64,000 nt of DNA, taken from NCBI GenBank assembly GCA_009667805.1, contig CM019064.1, positions 268,503,662 through 268,567,661 on the forward strand, in the 5' to 3' direction. The notes beneath the pieces are model-generated. The model did not search any database and had not been told where the DNA came from. It saw nothing but the letters and a program-made list of their open reading frames with translations. Positions 31,431-42,251 of this stretch are shown in pieces. The translations under genes were made by a program, and so were the position numbers. Position 1 is the first letter of the stretch. Each line of letters starts with the position of its first letter. This stretch comes from Leptobrachium leishanense. Lineage: Eukaryota > Chordata > Amphibia > Anura > Megophryidae.

Positions 31431-32813
31431 GTGGTTACAAACATGGTGAAGTCAAGAGAATGGTCCAGGAAGACAAGAGAAGAGGTGATTACTCTTCACA
31501 GGAAGGGCAATGGCTATAAGAAGATTGCAAAGATGTTAAACATACCAAGAGAGACCATAGGAAGCATCATTCGCAAATTCAAGGCAAAGGGCACTGTTGA
31601 AACGCTACCTGGTCGTGGCAGAAAGAAGATGCTGACTTCGACTGCTGTGCGCTACTTGAAGCGTAGAGTGGAGAAAAGTCCCCGTGTGACTGCTGAGGAA
31701 CTGAGAAAAGATTTGTCAGATGTGGGTACTGAAGTTTCAGCTCAGACAATAAGGCACACACTGCGTAATGAAGTCCTCCATGCCAGAACTCCCAGGCGCA
31801 CCCCCTTGCTGTCTCCAAAGAATAAGAAGAGTCGACTGCAGTATGCCAAAAGTCATGTGGACAAACCACAGAAGTTTTGGGATAGTGTTCTGTGGACTGA
31901 TGAAACAAAATTAGAACTGTTTGGGCCCATGGATCAACGCTATGTTTGGAGGAGGAAGAACAAGGCCTATGAAGAAAGGAACACCTTGCCTACTGTGAAG
32001 CATGACAGGGGGTCAATCATGCTTTGGGGCTGTTTTGCTTCTGCAGGTACAGGGAAGCTTCAGCGTGTGCAAGGTACCATGAATTCTCTTCAGTACCAGG
32101 AGATATTGGATGACAATGTGATGCAGTCCGTCACAAAACCGAGGCTTGGGAGACGTTGGACCTTTCAACAGGACAATGATCCCAAACATACCTCCAAGTC
32201 CACTAGAGCATGGTTGCAGATTAAAGGCTGGAACATTTTGGAGTGGCCATCGCAGTCACCTGACTTAAATCCGATTGAGAACCTCTGGTGGGACTTAAAG
32301 AAAGCAGTTGCAGTGCGCAAGCCTAAGAATGTGACTGAACTGGAGGCTTTTGCCCCTGACGAATGGGCGAAGATACCCGTAGATCGCTGCAAGACACTTG
32401 TGTCAAGCTATGCTTCACGTTTAAAAGCTGTTATAACTGTAAAAGGATGTTGTACTAAGTACCAGGGCCGCCATCAGGGCATTACAGCCCATGCTGCAGT
32501 AAGGGGCCCGGCCGACTGGGGGGGCCCGCCGTCGGTAGCTTTGATTACTTTAGGCCGCAGGCCTCTGGAGGAGGTACTGCGGCCTACTTGGGCCGGGCTG
32601 CCCTGTGAGCAGCAAGATGGCCGCCGGTCACGTGGGGAGGGGGCCCCAGGCCCACACTGGGTGACACCCTCTTGGAGGGTGACACCACTCAGGGCCAGCC
32701 TTTGTATCCGGCCTCTGTGTGCTGAGCAGCGCTGTGTCTCTGTGGGGAGAGATCAACGCTGTGCTGAGAAACTCGCCCGCCCTGGCCGGCACAAGCCCCG
32801 CCCCTCCATGTGA
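31431..32813 (+). CDS. Tc1 transposase copy 1, DD34E, read through into hAT DNA
   Basis: The first 344 codons are a complete Tc1 transposase almost identical to the copy at 57394: an N-terminal paired helix-turn-helix DNA-binding region (about 1-110), then D157 (VLWTDETKLELF), D248 (FQQDNDPKH) and E283 (NPIENLWWDLK). The hAT inserted after the final Lys-Tyr codons. It removed the stop, so the frame continues 116 codons into non-coding hAT sequence rich in G and P. Differences from copy 2 include Arg for Gly at position 193 (HDRGS) and Pro for His in the APDEW block. Function of a protein with this tail is unknown. Confidence 0.88.
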   Translation: MVTNMVKSREWSRKTREEVITLHRKGNGYKKIAKMLNIPRETIGSIIRKFKAKGTVETLPGRGRKKMLTSTAVRYLKRRVEKSPRVTAEELRKDLSDVGTEVSAQTIRHTLRNEVLHARTPRRTPLLSPKNKKSRLQYAKSHVDKPQKFWDSVLWTDETKLELFGPMDQRYVWRRKNKAYEERNTLPTVKHDRGSIMLWGCFASAGTGKLQRVQGTMNSLQYQEILDDNVMQSVTKPRLGRRWTFQQDNDPKHTSKSTRAWLQIKGWNILEWPSQSPDLNPIENLWWDLKKAVAVRKPKNVTELEAFAPDEWAKIPVDRCKTLVSSYASRLKAVITVKGCCTKYQGRHQGITAHAAVRGPADWGGPPSVALITLGRRPLEEVLRPTWAGLPCEQQDGRRSRGEGAPGPHWVTPSWRVTPLRASLCIRPLCAEQRCVSVGRDQRCAEKLARPGRHKPRPSM

Positions 32814-33461
32814 CAGCCGTGGGTCTGGGAGAGGAGGGGGAGCAGCCCTCCCACCCAGTGGCGTAGCGTGGGGGGGGCTGGGGGGGCCGTGGCCCCGGGC
32901 GCAGTTTTCTCAGGGGGCGCATAATTTCTAAAGAAATTTGCGCCCCCTAAAAGTTCCCAGCCAGCAGCCGGTCAGGAAGAGAGGAGCAGGACGCAGGATG
33001 ATGCTGTCAGCACTCAGCAGCTGACTGGGAGAGTCACATGACTATGATGCGGCACGTCGGGGCACGATTCACTGATGTGTGGTGTGAGAGGGAGCAGCCT
33101 GCCGAGCAGAAGGCTGAACGCGGCAGAAGGTGTTTGTCCCGGTGGTCGTCGATCTAGGTCAGGACGGGTGAGTGAATCTGCTCATGAGGTGCAGGGGCTT
33201 TTCAAAAGAAAGAAAAAAGTTGACATTCCTTAAAAGTGAGAGACTCTGGACATCTGAGTTACCCCAGTCCAGCTCTATGCTCTGTATTCAGCGCTGCCTG
33301 CCTTTCACACCTTGTTGCTAAATAGCTTGTGTGACCCTGCATGTGAGAAGAAGCAGGGAAGCCAGGCTCCCATAGCAGTGTGAAGCAGCCAGCTGTGACC
33401 TAATGGCCCCTGCCCCCCCTCACCCCTTCAACTGCATCTAAGCACAGATTCAACAGGCAGA

Positions 33462-33464
<3 letters not shown>

Positions 33465-33506
<42 letters not shown>
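33465..33506. repeat. (GT)n microsatellite, ~21 units
   Basis: Uninterrupted GT dinucleotide run inside the nested hAT. Confidence 0.97.
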
Positions 33507-33507
<1 letters not shown>

Positions 33508-34146
33508 CGGGGCATGGAGGGGCCTTCTACTGTGAGTTACATTGCTGTGGAGCTCTGTAATACACTCATACACACCACACATTACTCTGAGTTAGTCTAT
33601 TTTAATATTTAAATTCTTTATATATTTTTATATTGTAATTTTTATATTTATTTGAACTTATTTAGCTTGTATATTATATTTTAATAAACTATTTTGGTAC
33701 TTAACTTTTAGTAAGTTTTAATATGCTTCATTTTACTATATTTATTTTAATAATATTTAATTTAATATTTATTTTAATAATTAAGGGGACACTGCACCTT
33801 AACCACTTTGGCTCATTTAAAGTGGTCAGGCAGTGGAGGCACAAAGGGTCTGATTTATGCATTAAAAGAGTGCTGTCCACAAACACAATGCAACACGGTG
33901 TGAAGCGGTTGCTTTGTGCCACATCACAGGCAAAGCTGGCTATTTCCAACTCTGGGCACTCAGCCACGTGGCCCGATGCTGGCTGAGCGCACAGAGAAAA
34001 TAGGTCTGTATATACTGATCACGTCTCTATGTGCAGCGCTGCCTACAGGCGCTGTGCGTCATTTTGCATTTGCTGTATCTCCGGCTTTAAGAGTGAGTAC
34101 CAACAAAAAAAGCACTGGTTTTGATTATTAATAATAATCATGGCCC

Positions 34147-34425
34147 CTGGAGAGTCCTGACAAGACCCCCTCACTCCTGCTGCTGCATCTGAATCCCCCC
34201 CCCGGAGAGTCCTGACAAGACCCCCTCACTCCTGCTGCTGCATCTGAATCCCCCCCCCGGAGAGTCCTGACAAGAACCCCTCACTCCCGCTGCTGCATCT
34301 GAATCCCCTCCCCCTGGAGAGTCCTGACAAGACCCCCTCACTCCTGCTGCTGCATCTGAATCCCCCCCTGGGGAGTCCTGACAAGAACCCCTCACTCCCG
34401 CTGCTGCATCTGAATCCCTCTGGAC
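34147..34425 (+). repeat. Minisatellite, ~5 copies of ~56 bp
   Basis: The unit contains GGAGAGTCCTGACAAGA, CCCCTCACTCC, GCTGCTGCATCTGAATCCC and a variable C run. Copies differ by single bases (ACCCC or AACCC) and by C-run length. It is followed by a looser AT-rich array of AATAAATGAAATGG-like words to about 34880, broken by a dispersed repeat at 34571-34720 (TTTATAAAGCGCCAAC). Confidence 0.9.
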
Positions 34426-35839
34426 TCTGGAGAGTGACGGTGAAATGGCATAGTAAACTAAATTTGAATATAGTAAATTAAATGGGGGCATAATAAATTA
34501 ATACTGAAGCCTAGTAAATGAAATGGGGTGCATAACAAATGAAACGGGGTGTAATAAAATATATGGAGACATTACAGTGACAGGTATTTATAAAGCGCCA
34601 ACAAGGTCTGTAGTGCTGTACAATGGGATGGAGAGACAGAATAACAAATATCCATACACGTTAAACACACAGAAACGTAGGAGAGAGGACTCTGTCCAGT
34701 AGCTTACAATCTAAGAGACTAATAAATTAAATTGGAATATATTAAATCAATGACATAAATGAAATGGAGCCATAAAAAAATGGACGTATAGTTAATGAAA
34801 TGCAGTTCATAATATATTAAATGGGGGCATAATAAACTAAACTGGAGTACCGTAAGTGAAAAGGAGTGCATAATAACTGAAATGGCATGATAAAATAAAA
34901 AGATTTATAGTTGTGTATTTTTTTTTTACATCTTTAGGATTGGTACCATTAGAAAGGCCAGACTCTGACCTGTCCAATGACACCTAACACGACTTTGTGG
35001 GGTGTAAAGAATGGAAACACAGGGGTCCAACCCTGCTCTCCTCACAGCAGTGAAGAGCTTGTGTTTTAGATGGAATAAAGGGGTAAACGTTTTGCTCCAA
35101 CACCTCTATATTAGTGGTACATGGAACATATTAAGGGCATATTATATTAATTGGGTCTACGTGTATTTCTTATTGTTCTGACAGCAGAGAGGAGACTGTG
35201 CTGGGAAACATCTGTCGCCAAGTTCTGAAATACCTGCAAAATCAATGGTTCAGCTTCAAGGTAAGATACCTGGAAACTGGAACCTGCAGCATCAGGGGCA
35301 TTGCTAGCCCTAGTATATGTCCTGTTAAAATTATTTTCTTTAAAAAAGATATATACAAGTTTACAAACATTTTAAGGGATTATTCACTAAGTGCCGAAAT
35401 TGGCAACAAATTGCACCAAATGGTGAATTTCACCATATGCTGCAATTTCAGGGCAATTTATCTATTCACCACACTAAGGGGGGGGGGCGCAATTTTTTTC
35501 TTGCCCCGGGCGCTGACAACCCACGCTACGCCACTGCTAGTCCCACCATCATGGCTGCCCCTTGCTTCCCCTGGCTCTGGAGTCTGCACACTGCCTGCCC
35601 TGCCCCTTCCTCACACAGCACCACCACAAGCACGTGCCTGTGGATGGGAGAAGGAGAGAAGCCAGGCTGAGGAGCAGCTGCCCTGACACCCTGCACATGG
35701 TGAATCTGGACAGAGGCAGGTAACAGGGGCTGCACTGGGAAGGGTAGAAGAGGGGGGGCTAGAGAGGTGACAGACTGTACACTGTGGGCTGGGGGGGGTG
35801 ATAGAACACAGGGGGCTGGGGAGGGTGACAGAGGTCAGT

Positions 35840-36068
35840 CAATCCATCCATCCTTATCCGTCTATCCATCCATCCCACTATCTATCCATCCCTGTCTGTC
35901 TATCTGTCCATCCATCCCTCCATCCATCCCTGTCTGACTATCTGTCCATCCATCCCTCCATCCATCCCTGTCTGACTATCTGTCCATCCATCCCTCCATC
36001 CATCCCTGTCTGTCTATCTGTCCATCCATACCAGTCCGTCCAGCCCACTGTCTATCCATCCATCCCTC
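35840..36068 (+). repeat. (TCCA/TCTA)-rich minisatellite
   Basis: Copies of about 48 bp built from TCCATCCATCCCTGTCTGxCTATCTGTCCATCCATCCC-type words, each piece made of TSYA tetramers. Confidence 0.88.
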
Positions 36069-36079
36069 TGGATGTAACG

Positions 36080-36800
36080 CTACATTCCTAGAGTTAAAAC
36101 GTGGGCGCTAGGGAGGAAAAACTGCGCCTGCAGTTTTCCCCCTTGCGCCCGCGTTTTAATGATAGATTACAATACAGGCGCAAAAAATGCTGCTTGCATT
36201 GTTACTGCGCGTTAACACCCGGGATGCTCGCGGCAGCATTAAGCGCAGCTGCGCGCATCCTCTCAATGGAGTCCATAGGACTCCATTGAAGCAGACGCCG
36301 GCAGTCACATAACCAGCCGGATCTCGCCTTGCGAGATCCGGACGGTGAGCTTAGTGATACTCAGTAGGATACTGCGGGGACTTTTTTCCCCAGTCTTAAC
36401 CTGCTCCCACCAGCCAGAGGAGGTGGTTCTCGCCGCAGGACAGGAGGTGAGTATCTGCTCACTTTTTTTATTTTTTTGGATGGTGTTAACGGATTCTGCA
36501 GAAGTGGAATCCGTTAACAACAGGTTCTGGCTGTGGTTAACTTTCCACTAACCAGAGCCGGACGTTAATCAGCGCTTGGACTTTGTAATCCTAACGCCGA
36601 TTTAACACTTTGTGCTCCCCATATTAAGTATAGGGAGCGAAAGTACAGTAACCTCGCGCTGAAAAGCACAAAATACCAAACGCAAACGGGTTACTTAAAC
36701 CATTAGCGTTTGGATTGAAATATGCATTAAATACTTGGGCTAACGTTAATGCTCACTCAGGTGAGTGCAAACGTTAGCACCAAGTATGTAATGTGGCCCA
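36080..36800 (+). repeat. Family D dispersed repeat, copy 3
   Basis: The most complete family D copy, matching parts of 2040-2400 and 4290-5335. It has a splice-donor-like AGGAGGTGAGTAT at 36443-36454, GGGAGCGAAAGTACAGTAA, and a right-end foldback GCTAACGTTAATGCTCACT / AGGTGAGTGCAAACGTTAGC. Non-coding. It lies inside the outer hAT of Tc1 copy 1. Confidence 0.55.
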
Positions 36801-37454
36801 TTGCCTTTACTGTTGGAGGTCTATTGCTGTGGTGCTCTGATATGCTCATACGCACTGCACATTACTGAGAGTTCTGTTGCTGTGGTGCTCTGCCAGTGAA
36901 ATTATTTAATTATACTTTTATGCTACATTGTTTGCACGAATACACATTTTATGTGATTTTAAAGGTATTTGGGAGCAACACTCTGTAATCCGATCTTGAT
37001 TCATATTTTTTTTAATAAAAAATTTAATTTTTTACTGTCTTAACTTATTTGAACCAGATAGATACTTTTTTATGTTAAATGTGCTGTTGTGCGAACAATA
37101 TGTGTGATTTTAAGATATTGGGACTAACACTCTGTAATGTGATCACGATTCACATTAAAAATTTATTTCCTATGGGGAGAGGGCGGGCTCTATTCTGAGG
37201 GTCAGTAACTGATGGCTGGCCTGCTAAGTACTATGATTGAATGTCACTTGGGGGTTGAATAAAACTGATAATGATGTGAGCACAGAAAAGACATTTGTGG
37301 TTATTTCATTATAAATGTTATGTTATATTTGTCTGACCTACACGTGCCTCTTTGATTTAATTGTAAGCAAGATGACTGAATGATCAAAATCAATGTCAAA
37401 CTGGCCAAAACACTCAATTTCAGTGGGGGTAGAATAATTTTGAACACAACTGTA

Positions 37455-37823
37455 TATTATAGCCAATCATATGCCAGTGTTCAAATTGTCTGGTGACCGT
37501 TGCACTGTCTGAGTCAGTTGGTAGTTTGCCTTTCTATGAGAAAGGTCATTCAGCAGCTTGCTGTATTATGGTAAAACTAGCACCACGCTTATCCTGAATT
37601 GTACATTCGAACATTACAGAGGCCAAAAAAAAAAAATCTAAAAACTTTTTCCAGAATTCAATTTGACCCTTTCATTTTTTCGGGTGCTGAATCCAAATAT
37701 CCAATTGGTTTTCTCCTATCATGTACCATTTTTCTGCAATTTCCATAAATATTAGGCTATTATAACGCTAAAATGTAGTACAATTAAGTGAAAGGTGTAT
37801 AATAAAAAAGTAAAAATGTACTT
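37455..37823. other. No gene or recognised repeat
   Basis: AT-rich flank of Tc1 copy 1 and target of the next insertion. Nothing supportable. Confidence 0.4.
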
Positions 37824-37839
37824 AACATATTATATTTTT

Positions 37840-38074
37840 ATTTTTTTAAATTCAAAAAGTTTTTTATTGAGGGATAATAAACAATACAGAAAAAGAAGCG
37901 TAAATACTGAGAATTCTTGTGGCAAATACGGTGCGGATATAAGACCGGTCACCACAGTGTCTTGTTGCAAACGTTACAACCCTCTTCCATTCCAATTATA
38001 CTAGCATCAAAAGGTAAACAATACATAAAATAAGCGTAAATACTGGAAAATCTTGTGTCAATTACGGTGCGGAT
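37840..38074 (-). mobile_element. Short retroposed insert with perfect 16-bp target duplication
   Basis: AACATATTATATTTTT occurs at 37824-37839 and again at 38075-38090. The insert begins with A/T-rich sequence and TTTTTTATTGAGG, which reads on the minus strand as an A-rich 3' tail. It also contains two copies of a ~60-bp unit (AAGCGTAAATACTG ... TACGGTGCGGATA) separated by unrelated sequence. A long duplication and A-rich tail point to L1-type target-primed insertion of a 5'-truncated LINE or SINE. The source family is unknown. Confidence 0.7.
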
Positions 38075-38138
38075 AACATATTATATTTTTTAACAATGTG
38101 ACGGTGAAAGTTTGGGTAGGTACAGTACTTCTTCTTAA

Positions 38139-38584
38139 CCCCTACACTACCAATATCAAGATATCTTTGGCTTCAAAGGTACCATCTGGCGCCCCAATGT
38201 AGAAATATCTTGATCTGCTGATCTGCAGCTCAAAAGCAAATGAAATTTGTTTGCTGCAAACTAATTTCATTTGATTTTGGGCTGCAGAAGGTGCCCCCAA
38301 AGTTTTAGCCCTTTGGGCATAATGCCCAAACAGCAAAACAGTAAACTTGGCCAAAGAAAGCTGTGAAATATCAGGATTTCAGCAGCTTTCAAGCAGCTGA
38401 TGCGGGGGAAGAAAAAAAATGAGATATATCTGTGGTGGCTGTAACTCAATGGCCAAATAGGTTCTTAACAGTATAGAACTGTTCTTACAGTACAATTAAA
38501 TTCATTTACAATTAAAAATTATTTTTCAAAAATCCACTGGTTTTTGACAGTGATTTTTTGGAAAATCACTTGGTAGTGAAGGGG
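38139..38584. mobile_element. TTAA-flanked MITE, 446 bp
   Basis: Flanked by TTAA on both sides (38135-38138 and 38585-38588), with terminal repeats CCCCTACACTACCAA and TTGGTAGTGAAGGGG. TTAA targeting fits piggyBac or Kolobok. Non-coding. It holds internal paired words such as AAATATCTTGATCTGCTGA. Confidence 0.8.
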
Positions 38585-38588
38585 TTAA

Positions 38589-39376
38589 TCCAAAGGTTTG
38601 TATTTTCTCAACCTTATATCGCTAGGAGTTCGGGACTCGGGAGTAGCTCTTCCTCTTTTGCAATGTTTCCGGATTTTCCAGATGGAGAGACCAGCAGTAA
38701 ACTCCTCTCATGATTACATTCCAACGACCTTATGGTCGGCCTGTGTTATTGGTACAAACGCCTCAGTAGCACGAAACCTAGACATTACACTTCATGCTCT
38801 GACCCTTTTGTCCCTTTGAGACAAGCCATCTTTTTCTTTTTGTAGATATTCTCTTTTTTGTGTGCCTAATTGACAATCTTTCATTTGTTCAATCACGGTC
38901 TTACAAGTGGAGCTTGTGAAATTTTTCTGATTTCTATATTGGGATGGTCTCACGCGATGTGATGTCTACGGAATTTGGACTCTGGACTCTCCATTGTTGT
39001 CCCTTTCAGAAGGCTGCATTTTCACCACTCATCCACCTGCGTATATAGATGTTCTTTAAAGTGCTGCTTTACACCAGGTGTCTGCAAAACCTGGAGATGT
39101 TTTGGAACTACAATTGATGCTCAGCTACTAGCTAGGTTGGACAAGACTTATGGAAAATGCAGTTCCAGAACATCCAAAGGCCAAGATTTTTTTTTAATTA
39201 ATGAAATCAGTCTTACAATTGGTAACTCCAAATTTAGCAGAAGATATTCACTATATAGCAAATTATTTTTTAACTTTTCTAAATTATTTTCCTTGTTTCA
39301 GGCAAAACATTGGGAATGTCCTCAATTATAACCAGTATTAAATCCAAAGAGCATTGATAAGTACTGATATCCATTC
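38589..39376. other. No gene; unassigned
   Basis: Contains a 118-codon frame (38975-39331) without recognisable domain or codon bias. The T-rich sequence has no visible repeat ends. I do not call a gene here. Confidence 0.35.
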
Positions 39377-40103
39377 TGTCATGTCCTGGTATATGGGAGC
39401 CCAGTATTCATAGACAATGGGGAGAATCGAGGTGCGGTATAGATTAGGGCTAAACAGGAAAATGTTCTCAGAGGCAAGCAATAGGTCGAGTTAGGCAGAG
39501 TACATTCGTTAATGAGGTAGATGCAAACGTCAGTATCCGGGTAATCAGAATCAAGGCGCGGTACAGAAAAGGGCTAGACAGGTAGACATGGTCAGAGGAG
39601 AGCAATAAGTTAGGGCAGGTGGAGTACATTTGTATACGAGGTCAAGGGTCAGTATCATGGTAATCAGCACGGGAAAGCGCTGTGATCGATGAAATGCTGA
39701 CAACTGAGCAGTGTTACCCTGTAACTGGGACTATATAAGGAGCTGGGCTAAGCCCAGTCCCTTGCCGAAGAGTCTGTCCCATGCATCACGTGCCCACTGA
39801 GAGTGGCCAACCCATTCTTTACCTAGAACCCACAAAGACCATGCCTCCGAAGGCGGATACAGAGATGCCGCCTCCCCCGGGCTCCATGGAGACCGAGAAG
39901 CCTCCTCCGCCAGCCCAGGCGAGAGGCCACAACCTGCCACCTTTGGATACAAGGGAGGCCAGGAGGAGGGAGACAGAGGCTGTGCACGACAGACCCAGAG
40001 ACCACCGCGACTGGCAGTAAGGGAGAGTAGAACTCTCGGCGATCCTCGCCCAGTGAGACGCCGATGTTTGCTGTGATATCCCCCTGGACAGGGAAGCATG
40101 GCA
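39377..40103 (-). mobile_element. Candidate solo LTR, ~727 bp
   Basis: TG...CA ends (TGTCATGTCC to GCATGGCA) with near-matching flanks CATTC and CATTT. It contains two imperfect ~118-bp tandem units (about 39446-39563 and 39567-39680), sharing AGGGCTA(A/G)ACAGG, AGCAATA, GAGTACATT, GTCAGTATC and GGTAATCAG. ACTATATAAGG at 39729 is a TATA-like word on the plus strand, so the orientation is uncertain. The proline-rich 79-codon frame at 39781 is inside it. Confidence 0.45.
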
Positions 40104-40573
40104 CATTTATGGCAGACCTGTGATTTCAGTCTGCCTGATGTAGGAATATTGCTTATTCTAAAGTTCTTGGGGATTCAGAGATGATAGCTGTATGTATATT
40201 AGTAAGTCATTCTGAACACATTTTCAGTCATGAGTTGCCTACGGCGAGAATATGCTAAGTTTAATTTGCACAATGGCTTTTGATAATCATGTAATAGCAC
40301 AAGGTTTTAAAGTATGTGTATAGTTTGTAAAGGCTTAAAATGCTTTTTCATTGCAGTATTAAGCAAGCAATTCCATGAGGGTTAAACGTACAGTATTCTC
40401 TCTGTATGCAGCTTTCAGGCTATCCTCGTAAATTTGTTACCTTGTGGATCATGTCTAGAAATGACACGATAAAATTGACATTTTTTTTGGTGCTGTGTTT
40501 TAGTTTAGTGAATAATCTTCGGCAATATCATCAGTCAAATGGTTAGAAACTAGCATCTCCCTAAAATAATGTT
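40104..40573. other. No gene or recognised repeat
   Basis: Short AT-rich interval between an LTR candidate and a hAT MITE. Confidence 0.4.
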
Positions 40574-41122
40574 TAGGCTTGTGCACTGATTTTTTTTTCG
40601 GTTCGATTCGGTTCGATTTGTTCGGATGTTTAGACCTTTCGATTCGGCTCGTTTCGACCGATTTCTGTTTCGATTCGGTTCGGATCGTTTTTCGTGTACA
40701 TTTTTTTTTCGGAATATCGACCATTTTTCGTGTCACTTTGCTGGTTTTTTGTATCGACTTTTCGGAAATTTCGGAAATTTTCATTTTTTCGGAACGTCTG
40801 TTCTCCTCGTTTCAAAGTGTCTACGATAATTCTGGCGATTCTATCGTGTTTTTTTTTATTAAATAAAGATCCTTTTTTTCTTATGAATAATTGAATATAC
40901 ATTTCACAACTTTATTTAATCATATTAAAATGATAAATTTCGATTTGACACATTTCAAGTCCATTCGAAAATTCCGAAAATTTTTCGTTTCGGCTCGGAA
41001 AACTTTTCGGATCTGCCATTTTCGGATCTAAAAATTTTCCGAAAATCGGCCGCATCCGAAAACACGAATCGAGAAATTTCGTGAAAATTCCGAAATTCCG
41101 AAACCCGAAACGCACATCCCTA
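40574..41122. mobile_element. hAT MITE, 549 bp, TSD ATAATGTT
   Basis: Perfect 8-bp duplication ATAATGTT (40566-40573 and 41123-41130). Ends TAGGCTTGTGC and GCACATCCCTA are related to the TAGGGATGAGC ends of the 11-kb hAT at 42.3 kb. The body is dominated by TTCGG, TCGAT and CGAAA words in both orientations. Non-coding. The several short frames there arise from the TTCGG bias. Confidence 0.88.
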
Positions 41123-41167
41123 ATAATGTTAGCCATAAAAAATTACAAGCACTAAGATTCTCTAGCC

Positions 41168-41349
41168 CAGTGTTTCCCAAACCTGTCCTCGGGACCCTCA
41201 ACCAGGCCAGATTTTGCAGATCACCTTGGGCAAATGGAGACTGAATCCTGCAATCACTGAGCAGCAAATCATATCACCTGTGCTGTGCTTCACATATTTG
41301 GCAAACCTGGCGAGGCGGAGGGTTCTGAGGACAGGAATGGGAAACACTG
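41168..41349. mobile_element. Short MITE, terminal repeat CAGTGTTTCCCA, 182 bp
   Basis: Ends CAGTGTTTCCCAAACCTGTC and its near reverse complement GACAGGAATGGGAAACACTG. The flanks CTCTAGCC and TTCTACTG share only TCTA in register, so a hAT-type duplication is not proven. Non-coding. Confidence 0.7.
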
Positions 41350-41490
41350 TTCTACTGTAAAGGAACAGCTTTGTGTAAAAATGTGAGAATTTGATAGTGT
41401 ATGTGCTTGAGCGCCAAAAATTTGGTGCTATTGTATTTACCATTCATGCTAATGCAGTGGTTATTCTTATTTATATATATATATATATAT

Positions 41491-42010
41491 TGTGATAAAG
41501 TACATGGTATGGTCTGTGACGGGGTGTATATTCCCTCTAAACTGTATAGGGAGGGATATGATATTTAGCTCCAGGGGGAGCATTTGTACTATATATGGAA
41601 GCCCAAGAGGTTCTTTTACTCTCCACACACTGTTCAGCTGGAAGTAATTTAGCAGCAGTGAAAAGAAATCACTGCCTGCTTTTTCACTCTGAGGGAGGTA
41701 CCCGTGGTGGAGAGGAGCAAAGTGTTTTGGTTCCTGGCTGAAGCTTGATTGCTGACATAACAGTTCTAAGGTTGGTGAAACCTATGTCTGTTTAGTTTAG
41801 AAAAGAAGCCCTGATAGTAAGGGACCTTTAAGTGAGTCAGCGCTCAAAGGAGCTAGAGTTTGTTTTTTAGGGACATGTTTGTTTTGTTTTGAATGTTGAC
41901 ACTGCTGTCGGCTAAACAGCAGTTAATTCAATAAAGGACTTGTGTATGAAATCCCAAGAGGACCGTGCTTTCTTAAGGATATAACACCCAAGGCGGGTAC
42001 AAGGATTACA
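41491..42010 (+). mobile_element. Candidate solo LTR, 520 bp
   Basis: Begins TGTGATAAAG, ends AAGGATTACA, with ATAT on either side, although both flanks lie in a TA microsatellite so the duplication is weak evidence. It contains ACTATATATGG at 41590 (TATA-like) and CAATAAAGG at 41929 (polyadenylation-like), in LTR order. No internal element sequence. Confidence 0.5.
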
Positions 42011-42213
42011 ATATATATAGATATATATACCTAGATAGATAGATCTGTGGCAACCAGCTGAGGCCATAAGTATACTCACAAGTGCCTGGGTGCAGAGTCC
42101 AGTAGACAATATGTAGACCAAGTGGAAAAGGACGCACACCAGGACTTAGAACAAAATAATAAAAGCGATGTTTTATTCAATATGCATTAAAAAGATGCCC
42201 AAGTGCATCAAAA

Positions 42214-42251
42214 GCCGACGTTTCGGCCCTCCCAGGGGCCTTTATCAAGGT
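42214..42251 (-). ncRNA. Hammerhead-like motif, left arm of the palindrome
   Basis: The minus strand reads TTGATAA, then a 5-bp stem GGCCC/GGGCC with a 6-nt loop, then GAAACGTC. The second box and the cleavage triplet GTC are intact. The first box differs from CTGANGA at two positions, including the catalytic G8, so activity is doubtful. Confidence 0.55.

Larger units (their letters stand above)
32856..35536. mobile_element. hAT element nested in the previous hAT
   Basis: Ends CAGTGGCGTAGCGTGGG and CCCACGCTACGCCACTG, a perfect 17-bp terminal inverted repeat, followed on both sides by GCCCCGGGCGC. The flanks CTCCCACC and CTAGTCCC are only partly alike, so the duplication has decayed or the site was altered. 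Non-coding. It holds a (GT)n tract and two tandem arrays. Confidence 0.85.
32463..37223. mobile_element. hAT element (non-coding), TSD CTAAGTAC, in Tc1 copy 1
   Basis: Left end CAGGGCCGCCATCAG, right end CTGATGGCTGGCCTG, so terminal repeats CAGGxCxGCCATCAG. A perfect 8-bp duplication CTAAGTAC occurs at 32455-32462 and 37224-37231. The 8-bp duplication and CAGGG-type ends define hAT. No transposase is left. Inside are a second hAT, tandem repeats and a family D copy. Confidence 0.88.
31067..37452 (+). mobile_element. Tc1-type DNA transposon copy 1, split by a hAT
   Basis: Ends CAGTTGTGTTCAAAATTATT and its reverse complement, flanked by TA (31065-31066 and 37453-37454). The element sequence 31067-32462 and 37232-37452 matches the complete copy at 57030-58646. 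The middle is a 4.76-kb hAT (32463-37223) flanked by an 8-bp duplication. The Tc1 was therefore in place before the hAT arrived. Confidence 0.92.

Noticed and set aside
31431..32813. A 460-aa host gene with a Tc1-derived domain
   Set aside because: The C-terminal 116 residues come from reading into hAT DNA past the displaced stop. The unfused copy at 57394 ends normally.
35198..35686. 162-codon plus-strand frame
   Set aside because: Crosses from the interior of one hAT over its terminal repeat into the flanking hAT, so it cannot be one conserved gene.
39781..40020. Proline-rich 79-codon ORF with clear ATG
   Set aside because: No recognisable domain, inside an LTR-like repeat, with equal open frames on the other strand.
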